DNA of 25,204 nt from CAYRHS01 sp964424125 (GCA_964424125.1 CAYRHS010000027.1:1-25204), one strand, 5' to 3'; shown: positions 1 through 8,036, counted from the stretch's first letter. Notes: generated by a model not told the origin, from the sequence alone. A program made the numbers and translations.

Positions 1-2
1 TC

Positions 3-532
3 GCACCCGGCCACGTCTGTACCGTGATGGGCTGGAGCGACTACGAGCCCATCACCTCCGGGTACCGCGTCCCCATCGTCGTGACCGGCTTCGAGCCCGT
101 CGATCTGCTCGAAGGCGTGGCCATGGCGGTCGCGCAGCTCGAGACGGGCCGGGCCGAGATCGAGAACCAGTACGTCCGCGCTGTGCGCCGGGAGGGGAAC
201 CCGGGGGCGCGCCGCGTCGTGGAAGAGGTCTTCGCGACCGGGCCTGGCGCGGGATCGGCGTGCTGCCCGACTCCGGCCTGCGGCTCCGCCCCCGCTACCG
301 GGCCTTCGATGCGGCAACGCGGTTTCCCGTGGAGGGGGCGACGGCCGAGGAGTCGGAACGCTGCATCGCGGGGCTCGTGCTCCAGGGACGGGCGAAGCCC
401 GACGAGTGCCCCGCGTTCGGGCGCGACTGCACGCCCGAGCACCCCCTCGGCGCGCCGATGGTCTCGTCGGAAGGGGCGTGCGCGGCCTACCGTCTGGCGG
501 GTCGGACCGCGAAAGTCGGGATCGGTCGGTGA
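3..532 (+). CDS. hypD: HypD, C-terminal part, with an apparent frameshift near 234-245
   Basis: Hydrogenase maturation protein HypD scaffolds assembly of the Fe(CN)2CO group of [NiFe] hydrogenases together with HypC and HypE. The window opens inside the gene: in frame from base 3 one reads APGHVCTVMGWSDYEP, then PIVVTGFEPVDLLEG and ENQYVRAVRREGNPGARR, all typical HypD. The frame then shifts: after VVEEVFA (ending near 236) the family sequence DRAWRGIGVLPDSGLRLRP continues in another frame to the stop at 530-532. This includes the cysteine-bearing end ECPAFGRDCTPEHPLGAPM and VSSEGACAAY. One missing base near 234-240 would restore the reading frame. It could be an assembly error or a real mutation; strong conservation on both sides favours an error or a very recent event. 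The stop overlaps the hypE start (GTGA), so the two form an operon. Confidence 0.88.
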   Translation, partial: TRPRLYRDGLERLRAHHLRVPRPHRRDRLRARRSARRRGHGGRAARDGPGRDREPVRPRCAPGGEPGGAPRRGRGLRDRAWRGIGVLPDSGLRLRPRYRAFDAATRFPVEGATAEESERCIAGLVLQGRAKPDECPAFGRDCTPEHPLGAPMVSSEGACAAYRLAGRTAKVGIGR

Positions 533-1608
533 GCGCGGACCGACCGGGGCGCGAACCGGCAGGCCTCGAGCAGGAGTTCGCGCTCGCCTGCCCCACGCCG
601 ATCCCGCCCGGCGACACGATCCTGCTCGGACACGGAAGCGGCGGACGGCTGTCCTCCGACCTGCTGCGCGGGATCTTCCTGGCCGCCTTCGACGACCCGG
701 AGCTCCGGCGTCTCAACGACGCGGCGGTCCTCGACGCCGACGGCATCCGACTCGCGTTCACCACGGACGCGTTCGTCGTCCAGCCGCCGTTCTTCCCCGG
801 CGCGGACATCGGCAGCCTCAGCGTGTATGGAACCGTGAACGACCTCGCGATGGTGGGCGCGAAGCCGCGCTTCCTGGCCGCGTCATTCGTGCTCGAGGAA
901 GGCTTCGCGACCAAGGACCTCGAGCGGATCGTCCGCTCCATGGCAGAAGCGTGCAGACGATCGTCGGTACGGCTCGTCACCGGTGACACCAAGGTCGTCG
1001 AGCGAGGCAGCGGGGACGGCGTCTTCGTGATCACCTCGGCGATCGGCACCGTGCCCGACGGGATCCAGGTCGCGCCCGAACGGACGCGTCCGGGCGACGT
1101 CGTGGTGGTCTCGGGGCCCGTCGGCGCCCACGGCGTCGCCGTCATGTCCCGTCGTGCCGGTGTCGCCTTCGAGGTCGACGTCGAGAGCGACAGCGCGCCA
1201 CTCACCGACCTCGTCGAGTCGGCGCTCGCCGCAGGCGACGTCCACGCGCTGCGGGATGCAACCCGAGGCGGGGTCGCGACAGTGCTGAACGAGCTCGCGG
1301 CCGCCGCCTCGGTCTCGATCGTGCTCGACGAGCAGGCCGTGCCGGTGCCGGAACCGGTCCGGGCCGCCTGCGAGACCCTGGGGCTCGATCCGCTCTACGT
1401 CGCCAACGAGGGCGTGTTCGTCGGCACCGTTGGGCCCGACGGTGCCGACGCGGTGCTCGGCGCGCTCCAGGCCCATCCTCGAGGGAGAGACGCCCGCATC
1501 GTCGGCCACGTCGAGCCGGGTGCCCCGGCCGTCCACCTGCGCACGAGCCTCGGAGTCACCCGGCCGCTCCTGATGCTCACCGGCGACCAGCTCCCCCGGA
1601 TCTGCTGA
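529..1608 (+). CDS. hypE: Hydrogenase maturation protein HypE (carbamoyl dehydratase)
   Basis: HypE dehydrates the thiocarboxamide made on its own C-terminal cysteine (with HypF) to thiocyanate, supplying the cyanide ligands of the [NiFe]-hydrogenase iron. The protein is 359 aa with a PurM/AIR-synthase fold: ILLGHGSGGRLSSDLL near the N terminus, NDAAVLDADGIRLAFTTDAF and GSLSVYGTVNDLAMVGAKP in the ATP-binding half, then TGDTKVV and ALRDATRGGVATVLNELA. It ends in the diagnostic PRIC, with the acceptor Cys as last residue (359). The start is taken as GTG 529 because it overlaps the hypD stop as GTGA, a normal coupling; the reading frame is open further upstream but that is hypD shadow. No hydrogenase structural genes are in the window, so they should lie upstream or elsewhere. 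Confidence 0.95.
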   Translation: MSADRPGREPAGLEQEFALACPTPIPPGDTILLGHGSGGRLSSDLLRGIFLAAFDDPELRRLNDAAVLDADGIRLAFTTDAFVVQPPFFPGADIGSLSVYGTVNDLAMVGAKPRFLAASFVLEEGFATKDLERIVRSMAEACRRSSVRLVTGDTKVVERGSGDGVFVITSAIGTVPDGIQVAPERTRPGDVVVVSGPVGAHGVAVMSRRAGVAFEVDVESDSAPLTDLVESALAAGDVHALRDATRGGVATVLNELAAAASVSIVLDEQAVPVPEPVRAACETLGLDPLYVANEGVFVGTVGPDGADAVLGALQAHPRGRDARIVGHVEPGAPAVHLRTSLGVTRPLLMLTGDQLPRIC

Positions 1609-1619
1609 AGGCCCTCGCC

Positions 1620-1632
1620 GCCCCGGAGGGGC
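1620..1632. terminator. Short GC hairpin between convergent genes
   Basis: GCCCC-GGA-GGGGC forms a 5-bp stem with a 3-nt loop in the 37-bp gap between the convergent ends of hypE and the eRF1-like gene. No U-tract follows, so it is only a possible bidirectional terminator. Confidence 0.3.
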
Positions 1633-1645
1633 TCCGCCGTTCGAC

Positions 1646-2746
1646 TCAGTACCGCAGCTCGGCCACGGGCTCCCGGAGGCCGGTGTCGTCGGGACAGAAC
1701 CGCACGGCGGCGTCCTGTTCGAGCGCGAGTTCCAGTGCGCGTTCCCCCAGGTCCTCGAGCGGCACGGTTGCCTCGCCGCACGCTGCGCACCGGTCGCCAC
1801 GCTCAGCGAGGCGACCACACGCACCGCACTCGACCCCGCGGAGCTGGAAGTCGGCGGGGAGAGCGAGGACCCGCACTCGCCGCCCCCAGAGCGCGTCGAG
1901 GACGTCCGGGAGCCCGGCGACGCCCGAGCGAGTGCCGACCGCGTCCCGAGCCTCCTCGCACCATGCCTCCGTGCGGGTGGCCTCGCGCGTCTCCTCCAGC
2001 TCGCGCAGCACACTCAAGATCCTCGCGACGTCCGCCTCGAGCGGGAGATCCACCACTGCCGCCACGCGGTCGGCCACGTCCCCGGCCAGCGCATCCACGA
2101 GCTCGCGCGCGCTCCGTGTCGCCCCACCGACGACCACGCGGTCGAGTTCTCGATCCGAACGGAGCTCGGCGGCCACCGTCTCGGCGACACGATCGACGTG
2201 CCGCCCCGCGAGCGTGTCCGAGTGCCGCTCGAGACGCGGCCCCGACCAGAATCCCTCGTCGACACGGGGACTCGATTCGTCCACCAGCCCCGGAAGCTCC
2301 GTCAACGTACCCGGCTCGTACCGGAAGAGCCGGGCTCGCTCCCGGTCGACCAGCACCACCATCCAGCGTTCCCGATGGGCGACGAGCTCCTCGAGCTGAC
2401 GGAGATGGGGGCGATCTCCGATCGCGATCTGGTCGTGGACCGGTCTCGGCAGCTCGAGCACCACGGGGTCGGCATCGCCCCACGCGAAGCACGCGAGGCC
2501 GCGGGCTCCCGAACGGTCGATGCCTGCCGCCACGCGCGCGCGGATCCGCTCGAGGTGCTCCACCGCGGCCGCGGCCCCGCTCGGATCGAGCTCCCCGGCC
2601 CGAGCCACCCCCCGACGGACGAGCCGATCGAGCCGCTCGCGGAACTCGACCACGCGGGGGGTCCGGCGCCCGTCGACGTCCACGTAGAGCGAGACCACGG
2701 GCGAACCGGTGACCTTGGCCAGCGTACGCACCTGCTCCTCGGTCAC
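1646..2746 (-). CDS. eRF1-like (VLRF1/baeRF-type) protein with C-terminal zinc ribbon
   Basis: This 366-aa protein resembles the bacterial archaeo-eukaryotic-release-factor-like families (baeRF/VLRF1), thought to act on stalled ribosomes or peptidyl-tRNA; the exact reaction in bacteria is unsettled. Seen in the sequence: VSLYVDVDGRRTPR near the N terminus, MVVLVDRERARLFRYEPG in the middle (a typical baeRF strand-loop), DRVVVGGATRSARELVDAL, and a four-cysteine zinc ribbon at Cys307, 310, 320 and 323 (CGACGRLAERGDRCAACG). The start is GTG 2746, or GTG 2749 one codon earlier; upstream codons in frame run into the promoter region of hsp20 and have no family sequence. It is divergent from hsp20, with paired palindromic boxes in between. 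M. tuberculosis Rv2629, a DosR-regulon protein, belongs to the same broad superfamily, which makes a hypoxia role plausible. Confidence is high for a real gene, moderate for subfamily. Confidence 0.8.
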   Translation of the reverse strand: MTEEQVRTLAKVTGSPVVSLYVDVDGRRTPRVVEFRERLDRLVRRGVARAGELDPSGAAAAVEHLERIRARVAAGIDRSGARGLACFAWGDADPVVLELPRPVHDQIAIGDRPHLRQLEELVAHRERWMVVLVDRERARLFRYEPGTLTELPGLVDESSPRVDEGFWSGPRLERHSDTLAGRHVDRVAETVAAELRSDRELDRVVVGGATRSARELVDALAGDVADRVAAVVDLPLEADVARILSVLRELEETREATRTEAWCEEARDAVGTRSGVAGLPDVLDALWGRRVRVLALPADFQLRGVECGACGRLAERGDRCAACGEATVPLEDLGERALELALEQDAAVRFCPDDTGLREPVAELRY

Positions 2747-2785
2747 CACGCCGCCGAGGATGCCTCGTCTCCGGCCCCGCTGCCA

Positions 2786-2847
2786 GGGCCGGAAGTCACC
2801 GACGCGCGACCCGTCCGGGAGCCTCCGGTGCTCGGGACCTCGGACCC
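2786..2847. promoter_or_regulatory. Paired DosR/OsdR-like boxes between eRF1-like gene and hsp20
   Basis: Box A at 2786-2799 reads GTGACTTCCGGCCC on the minus strand. Box B at 2834-2847 reads GGGACCTCGGACCC on the plus strand. Both resemble the mycobacterial DosR consensus core GGGACTWWAGTCCC (about 10/14 and 9/14 matches by hand). The boxes are exactly 48 bp apart. Box B is centred near -42.5 from the predicted hsp20 start (about 2883), the usual place for an activator touching the -35 region. The usp/phosphoribosyltransferase region at 13249-13310 repeats this arrangement. The regulator itself is not in the window. Confidence 0.5.
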
Positions 2848-2870
2848 TGTCGCGGTGGGCCCCTGTGCGC

Positions 2871-2876
2871 AAGGAT
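2871..2876 (+). promoter_or_regulatory. Candidate -10 element of hsp20
   Basis: AAGGAT, inside CAAGGATCGC, lies 23 bases after box B and 31 bases before the hsp20 ATG. The usp promoter has the near-identical CAAGATCGC at the equivalent position. No good -35 is visible, consistent with an activator-dependent promoter. Confidence 0.4.
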
Positions 2877-2907
2877 CGCGTTGGAGGCTGGAGGAGAGGG
2901 GGAGACG

Positions 2908-3348
2908 ATGGCACGCGAACGCTCGACACCGGCGCCACTACCCGACTGGCCCGATCTGTTCGGGCGCTGGTGGCGACGCGACCTGCCGGACTTGTGGCGC
3001 GGTGCCTTCGAAGAAGCCGAGTTCCGCGTCGAGGAGTTCACCGAAGACGACACCCAGGTGATCCGGGCCGACCTCCCCGGCGTCGACCCCGACGACGACA
3101 TCGACATCACGGTCGAAGGTGATGTGCTCCGCATCCGAGCCGAGCGCCGAGAAGAGAAGGAAACCGAGGAGAAGGGCCAATATCGGTCCGAGTTCCGCTA
3201 CGGCTCGTTCGCCCGGTCCGTGCCGCTTCCACCCGGCGCGAGCGTCGAGGACGTGAAGGCGAGCTACCAGGACGGCGTGCTGGAGGTGCGAGTCCCGCTC
3301 GACAAGGCCCAGGCGCAGACCGGGAGGATCCCCATCGAGCGCAAGTAG
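2908..3348 (+). CDS. Hsp20 / alpha-crystallin family small heat-shock protein
   Basis: Small heat-shock proteins form oligomers in the cytoplasm that hold unfolding proteins without using ATP. This one is 146 aa. The alpha-crystallin domain runs from about residue 38 to 137: VRADLPGVDPDDDIDITV-type sequence (here preceded by DTQVI), GDVLRIRAERREE, then FARSVPLPPGASVEDVKA and the conserved DGVLEVRVPL. The C-terminal I-x-I oligomerisation motif is present as RIPIERK. ATG 2908 is chosen because it follows a purine-rich ribosome binding site (GGAGGAGAGGGGGAG) at a suitable distance; the upstream ATG at 2881 lies within that purine stretch and adds nine non-family residues. HspX, the DosR-controlled dormancy antigen of M. 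tuberculosis, is of this family, and the upstream boxes suggest similar control here. Confidence 0.95.
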   Translation: MARERSTPAPLPDWPDLFGRWWRRDLPDLWRGAFEEAEFRVEEFTEDDTQVIRADLPGVDPDDDIDITVEGDVLRIRAERREEKETEEKGQYRSEFRYGSFARSVPLPPGASVEDVKASYQDGVLEVRVPLDKAQAQTGRIPIERK

Positions 3349-3372
3349 CTACAGGGGACGGTTCCCGATCCG

Positions 3373-4422
3373 TCACGCGGTCCGGAAGCGGCTCGAGAAC
3401 CGTGCGAGCGAGTGCAGGTAGTTCGCGCGTTCGTAGACCGACGGGTCGGGCACGTTCGCGCGGCTCGCGCTCCCGCGGAGCTGCGCCACCGACTCGTACT
3501 CGTGGTCGATCAGCCAGTCCGCGAGCGCCGCCTCGATCCGGCCGAGCTCTTGGGGACCGTGCCGGAGGAGCGCGGACGTGGTCATCACGACGTCCGCCCC
3601 GACCAGGAGCGCCTTCACGGCCTCGGCCGCCGAGTGCACACCGCCGGAGACGGCGAGCGAGGCGTCCACCTCCCCGTAGAGCATCCCCGTCCAGCGCAGC
3701 GGGAGCCCCAGCGCCTCGGGCCGGCTGAGATCGATCGGCAAGCGCAGCTCCAGCGTGTCCAGATCGACGTCGAGACGAGTGAAGCGATTGAAGAGCACGA
3801 GCCCGTCGGCACCCGCTTCGGCCACGCGCTTCGCGAAATGGCCAAATGACGTGAAGTACGGCGCGAGCTTCACGGCCACCGGGATCCCGACGCTGCCGAC
3901 GACCGTCTCGACGAGCTCGAGATACCGGCCCTCGACCACCTCCGCGGGTTCGGACGGATCGGCTGCGAGGAGATAGGCGTTCAGCTCGATCGCATGGGCG
4001 CCCGCCTGTTCGCAGAGGTGCGCGTAGCGCACCCAACCACCGAGCGTCGTCCCATTGAGGCTCGCGATCACCGGCACGGAGAGTCGATCCCGCGCCTCCT
4101 CGACCACACCGAGGTATCGATCCGGACCCGTGTTGTAGTCGCGCATCTCGGGGAAGAACGACAGCGCCTCCCCGAAGCTCTCGGCACCCGTCTCGAGGTA
4201 GCGCTCGACCTCGAGCTGGTCGTGGGTGAGCTGCTCCTCGAAGAGCGAGGGCATCACGATCGCGGACGCGCCCGCCTCCTGGAGGCGTTCCATGCCCTCG
4301 ACGGTTCCGCTGATCGGCGACGCCGAGGCAACCAGCGGAGTCCGAAGATCGAGCCCGAGATAGTGGGAGGTCAGGTCCGGCTCGGCGACCGGCTCGTGGA
4401 CGTCCATCGGCTCGGCGGTCAT
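3373..4422 (-). CDS. Dihydroorotate dehydrogenase-like FMN protein coupled to nifJ
   Basis: This 349-aa TIM-barrel flavoprotein belongs to the DHOD-like group often found beside pyruvate:ferredoxin oxidoreductase; its substrate is unknown. Seen: LGLDLRTPLVASASPISGT at the N terminus, PVIASLNGTTLGGWVRYA, VAVKLAPYFTSFGHFA, GLVLFNRF, and the phosphate-binding end SGGVHSAAEAVKALLVGADV. True class 1/2 dihydroorotate dehydrogenases have an N-x-S-C-P-N-like segment after the second barrel strand with a catalytic Cys/Ser nearby; here that place reads ELNAYLLAADPS, so pyrimidine synthesis is unlikely. The ATG overlaps the nifJ stop by four bases (ATGA), so translation is coupled and the product probably serves the same redox pathway. 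It converges with hsp20 with a 24-bp gap. Confidence 0.9.
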   Translation of the reverse strand: MTAEPMDVHEPVAEPDLTSHYLGLDLRTPLVASASPISGTVEGMERLQEAGASAIVMPSLFEEQLTHDQLEVERYLETGAESFGEALSFFPEMRDYNTGPDRYLGVVEEARDRLSVPVIASLNGTTLGGWVRYAHLCEQAGAHAIELNAYLLAADPSEPAEVVEGRYLELVETVVGSVGIPVAVKLAPYFTSFGHFAKRVAEAGADGLVLFNRFTRLDVDLDTLELRLPIDLSRPEALGLPLRWTGMLYGEVDASLAVSGGVHSAAEAVKALLVGADVVMTTSALLRHGPQELGRIEAALADWLIDHEYESVAQLRGSASRANVPDPSVYERANYLHSLARFSSRFRTA

Positions 4423-7400
4423 CGCTCACCATCCCCGTCGTCGAGGTGCGGCACGGTGCGTTCGACCCCGGCGAGCTGCTCGTAGAACCGCCAGCGCTCG
4501 TCGATGTCGGCCTGGGCGAGCCGCGCCAGCGTCTCGGCGCGTTCCGGATCCGTACGAGCGAGCATGGCGAACCGGGCCTCCTTGCCCGCGAAGTCGGTGA
4601 AGGCCACCGTCGGGGCACGAGAGTCGAGCTGGAACGGGTGCTCGTGCTCGTCCGTCCCCGGGTGGTAGCGGTACAGCGGCCAATACCCGGACCGGACAGC
4701 TTCGCGCTGGTGCTCCATCGAGCGCTCCATGTCGATCCCGTGCGCGATGCAGGTGCTGTACGCGAGCACCAGCGACGGCCCGGGCCAGGCATCCGCTTCC
4801 ATCAACGCCTTGACGGTCTGGAGGTCGCTGCCGCCCAGGGCGACCTGGGCCACGTACACGTTGCCGTACGCGATCGCCACCGCGCCGAGATCCTTCTTCG
4901 GCGTGGACTTGCCCGAGGTCGCGAACTTGGCGACCGCCCCGCGTGGGGTCGCCTTCGAAGCCTGGCCGCCGGTGTTCGAGTAGACCTCCGTGTCGAGCAC
5001 CAGCACGTTCACGTTGCGTCCCGACGCAAGGACGTGGTCGAGCCCACCGAAACCGATGTCATAGGCCCAACCGTCGCCCCCGACGATCCACACGCTCGAG
5101 CGGACGAGCCGTCCCGCGAGGCTCTCGAGGCGCGGCCGACGAGGATCGTCCACGGAGTTCAGACGATCTCGCAGCCGCGCCACGCGTGCCCGCTGCGCTT
5201 CGACGCCTTCCTCGGTCGACTGGTCGGCCGTGAGGATCTCGGCCGCCAGATCCGCTCCGATCTCGGCCGCGAGCGCCTCGACGAGCTGGCGCGCCTCGGT
5301 CTCGTGCCACTCGACGCCCAGTCGGATCCCGAGGCCGAACTCGGCGTTGTCCTCGAACAGCGAGTTCGCCCAGGCCGGTCCCCGCCCCTCGGCGTTCGTG
5401 CTCCAAGGCGTCGTGGGCAGGTTGCCGCCGTAGATCGACGAGCAGCCCGTGGCGTTCGCCACCACCATCCGGTCACCGAAGAGCTGGCTCAGCAGCTTGA
5501 GGTAGGGCGTCTCCCCGCAGCCTGAGCACGCGCCCGAGAACTCGAAGAGCGGCTCCAGCACCTGCGAGCCCTTCACCGAGTCGTGACCGAGGAGGTTGCG
5601 GTCGACCTCGGGCAGGCGGAGGAAGTGCTCCCAGCGCTCTCGCTCCGCGGGACGGTGCTCCTCGGCCGTCGCCATGTTGATGGCCTTGTGCTTCAGCTCC
5701 GACTTGCTCTTGGCCGGGCAGACCTCGACGCAGATCCCACATCCGGTGCAGTCGTCCGGCGCGACCTGGATCGTGAGCTGGTAGCCGTCGACCTCTCGAG
5801 AGCGGAACGGCTTCGTCTGGAAGCTGTCGGGCGCCCCCTCGAGGGCCTCGGGCTCGTAGATCTTCATCCGGATCGTGGCGTGCGGGCAGACGATTGCGCA
5901 CTTGCCGCAATCGATGCACAGCTCCGGATCCCAGATCGGCAGCTCGGCGGCGAGACGCCGCTTCTCGTACGCGGCGGTGCCGGTCGGGAAGGTGCCGTCG
6001 ACGGGCAACGCGCTGACCGGTAGGAGGTCACCCTCGCCGGCGAGCAACCGCGCCGTGACTCGCCGTACGAAATCGGGGGCGTCGTCGGGAACTCGCTGCC
6101 GGCGCTCGTGACGGCTCGTGACGGCATCCGGCACGGTGACCTGCGCGAGGCCCTCACGCGCCCGATCGACCGCGGCGAAGTTCCGCTGGATCACCTGGGG
6201 GCCTGCGCGCTGGTAGTCCCGCTCGATGCCGGCCTTGATCAGCCGGAAGGCCTCCTCGAGGTCCATCACCTCGCTGAGCGCGAAGAAGCAAGCCTGCATG
6301 ACCGTGTTGATCCGTCGCCCCAACCCCAGCTCGCGAGCGAGGCTGTACGCGTCGACGACCCAGAAGTCCAGCTCCCGGTCGATGATCGCGGCCTGGACCT
6401 CCCGGGGGAGCTGGTCCCAGACCTCGTCCGGCCCGAAGGGGCTGTTGAGCAGGAACGTGGCGCCGGGCTTCGCCAAGGCGAGGACGTCGAGGTCCTCGAG
6501 GAACTGGAACTGGTGGCAGGCGACGAAGTCGGCCTCCTCGATCAGGTAGGACGACTCGATCGGCTCGGGGCCGAATCGCAGGTGCGAGACGGTCGTCGCG
6601 CCGGCCTTGCGGGAGTCATACACGAAGTAGCCCTGCGCGTGGAGCCCCACCCGTTCGCCAATGATCTTGATCGAGCTCTTGTTGGCACTGACGGTTCCGT
6701 CGCTGCCCAGCGCGTAGAAGACCGCCTTCGTCTCGGCGGCGTCGGTGCGGAACTCTCGTTCGAACGGGAGGCTCAGATCCGTGACGTCGTCGACGATCCC
6801 GACGGTGAAACGCGGCTTGGGATCCGGGGCTGCGAGCTCGTCGAACACCGCCTTGGCCATCGCGGGGGTGAACTCCTTGGAGGACAGCCCGTAGCGCCCG
6901 CCGATGACGCGCGGCAGGTTCGGCCTCGTCCCCCGCGTGACCGCCTCGGCGAGTACCGCGAGGACGTCGGTGAACAGCGGCTCGCCGATCGCGCCCGGTT
7001 CCTTCGTTCGATCGAGGGTCGCGACCGAAGTCGTCGTCTCCGGCAAGGCCTCGAGCAGCGCGTCGGCAGGAAACGGCCGGAAGAGCCGTACCACGGCCAC
7101 GCCCACCCGCTCACCAGCCGCGACGAGCGCGCGCACCGCCTCGCGAGCCGCCCCCGCGCCCGATCCCATGAGCACGAGCACGCGCTCTGCGTCCGGCGCG
7201 CCCTCGTAGTCGACGAGGTGATACTGCCGGCCGGTTCTCGCCGCGAGCCGCTCCATACGCTCCGCGACGACACTCGGGAGCGCGTCGTAGAACGGGTTGA
7301 CCGCTTCCCGGGCCTGGAAGAAGACATCCGGGTTCTGCGCCGAGCCCCGGAGCACGGGTCGCTCGGGGTCGAGGCCACGGGCGCGATGCTCGAGCACGCC

Positions 7401-8030
7401 GACCTCGTCGATGAGGGCGCGCAGATCGTCGTCCGAGAGCGTGGCGATGCGATCCACCTCGTGCGAGGTCCGGAACCCATCGAAGAAGTGGACGAACGGG
7501 ACCCGAGCGCCGAGCGTCGCCGCGTGCGCGACCGCGGCGAGGTCATGGGCTTCCTGCACGGACGACGAGCACAAGAGTGCGCAACCGGTCGAGCGCGCTG
7601 CCATCACGTCGCTGTGGTCACCGAAGATCGACAACGCGTGCGTCGCCACGGTCCGGGCGGCCACGTGGACGACCGCGGGAGTGAGCTCGCCCGCGAGCTT
7701 GAAGAGGTTCGGGACCATCAGGAGCAGCCCNNNNNNNNNNGACGCGGTGAAGGTGGTGCCGAGCGCTCCGCCCGCGACTGCCCCGTGGAGCGTCCCGGCA
7801 GCTCCCCCTTCGTGCTCCATCTCGATGACGTCCGGGACCGTGTTCCACAGGTTCGGGCGTTCGGCACCCGCCCACGCGTCGGCGTGCTCCCCCATCGGGG
7901 ACGCCGGGGTGATCGGGTAGATCGCGACCACCTCGCTGGCCGCGTAGGCGACGCGCGCGACCGCCTCGTTGCCATCGATACAGGCGAAGTCGGCTGCACT
8001 CGGAGTCCGACGCTCCACTGCGCTGGTCAC
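4419..8030 (-). CDS. nifJ: Pyruvate:ferredoxin (flavodoxin) oxidoreductase, single-chain NifJ type
   Basis: This enzyme interconverts pyruvate + CoA and acetyl-CoA + CO2 with ferredoxin or flavodoxin, using TPP and three [4Fe-4S] clusters. All domains are present over about 1200 aa: POR N-terminal domain (IYPITPASPMGEHAD; GELTPAVVHVAAR), domain II (RVLVLMGSGAGAAREAV), gamma/EKR domain (YALGSDGTVSANKSSIKIIG; FVACHQFQFLE), and two ferredoxin clusters at about 705-715 (CIDCGKCAIVCP) and 761-771 (CTGCGICVEVCP). The TPP/Fe-S C-terminal domain carries GACSGCGETPYLK and TGCSSIYGGNLPTTPW near 830-860, WIVGGDGWAYDIGFGG near 980 and STCIAHG. The start is GTG 8030, preceded by TAGGGT with six bases between, a leaderless layout. 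A ten-N gap at 7731-7740 falls between TTFTAS and GLLLM. Downstream is the coupled DHOD-like gene. Works with hydrogenase/ferredoxin metabolism under low oxygen. Confidence 0.97.
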   Translation of the reverse strand: MTSAVERRTPSAADFACIDGNEAVARVAYAASEVVAIYPITPASPMGEHADAWAGAERPNLWNTVPDVIEMEHEGGAAGTLHGAVAGGALGTTFTAXXXXGLLLMVPNLFKLAGELTPAVVHVAARTVATHALSIFGDHSDVMAARSTGCALLCSSSVQEAHDLAAVAHAATLGARVPFVHFFDGFRTSHEVDRIATLSDDDLRALIDEVGVLEHRARGLDPERPVLRGSAQNPDVFFQAREAVNPFYDALPSVVAERMERLAARTGRQYHLVDYEGAPDAERVLVLMGSGAGAAREAVRALVAAGERVGVAVVRLFRPFPADALLEALPETTTSVATLDRTKEPGAIGEPLFTDVLAVLAEAVTRGTRPNLPRVIGGRYGLSSKEFTPAMAKAVFDELAAPDPKPRFTVGIVDDVTDLSLPFEREFRTDAAETKAVFYALGSDGTVSANKSSIKIIGERVGLHAQGYFVYDSRKAGATTVSHLRFGPEPIESSYLIEEADFVACHQFQFLEDLDVLALAKPGATFLLNSPFGPDEVWDQLPREVQAAIIDRELDFWVVDAYSLARELGLGRRINTVMQACFFALSEVMDLEEAFRLIKAGIERDYQRAGPQVIQRNFAAVDRAREGLAQVTVPDAVTSRHERRQRVPDDAPDFVRRVTARLLAGEGDLLPVSALPVDGTFPTGTAAYEKRRLAAELPIWDPELCIDCGKCAIVCPHATIRMKIYEPEALEGAPDSFQTKPFRSREVDGYQLTIQVAPDDCTGCGICVEVCPAKSKSELKHKAINMATAEEHRPAERERWEHFLRLPEVDRNLLGHDSVKGSQVLEPLFEFSGACSGCGETPYLKLLSQLFGDRMVVANATGCSSIYGGNLPTTPWSTNAEGRGPAWANSLFEDNAEFGLGIRLGVEWHETEARQLVEALAAEIGADLAAEILTADQSTEEGVEAQRARVARLRDRLNSVDDPRRPRLESLAGRLVRSSVWIVGGDGWAYDIGFGGLDHVLASGRNVNVLVLDTEVYSNTGGQASKATPRGAVAKFATSGKSTPKKDLGAVAIAYGNVYVAQVALGGSDLQTVKALMEADAWPGPSLVLAYSTCIAHGIDMERSMEHQREAVRSGYWPLYRYHPGTDEHEHPFQLDSRAPTVAFTDFAGKEARFAMLARTDPERAETLARLAQADIDERWRFYEQLAGVERTVPHLDDGDGER
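7731..7740. other. Assembly gap (ten Ns) inside nifJ
   Basis: Ten unknown bases interrupt nifJ. On the coding strand the known sequence gives GTTFTA plus TC (Ser), then GLLLM after the gap. The family sequence is TFTASQGLLLM, so only four bases (rest of Ser plus one Gln codon) should be missing. Ten and four are the same modulo three, which is why the frame survives. The Ns look like a fixed-size placeholder. Confidence 0.9.
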
Positions 8031-8036
8031 GATGGC

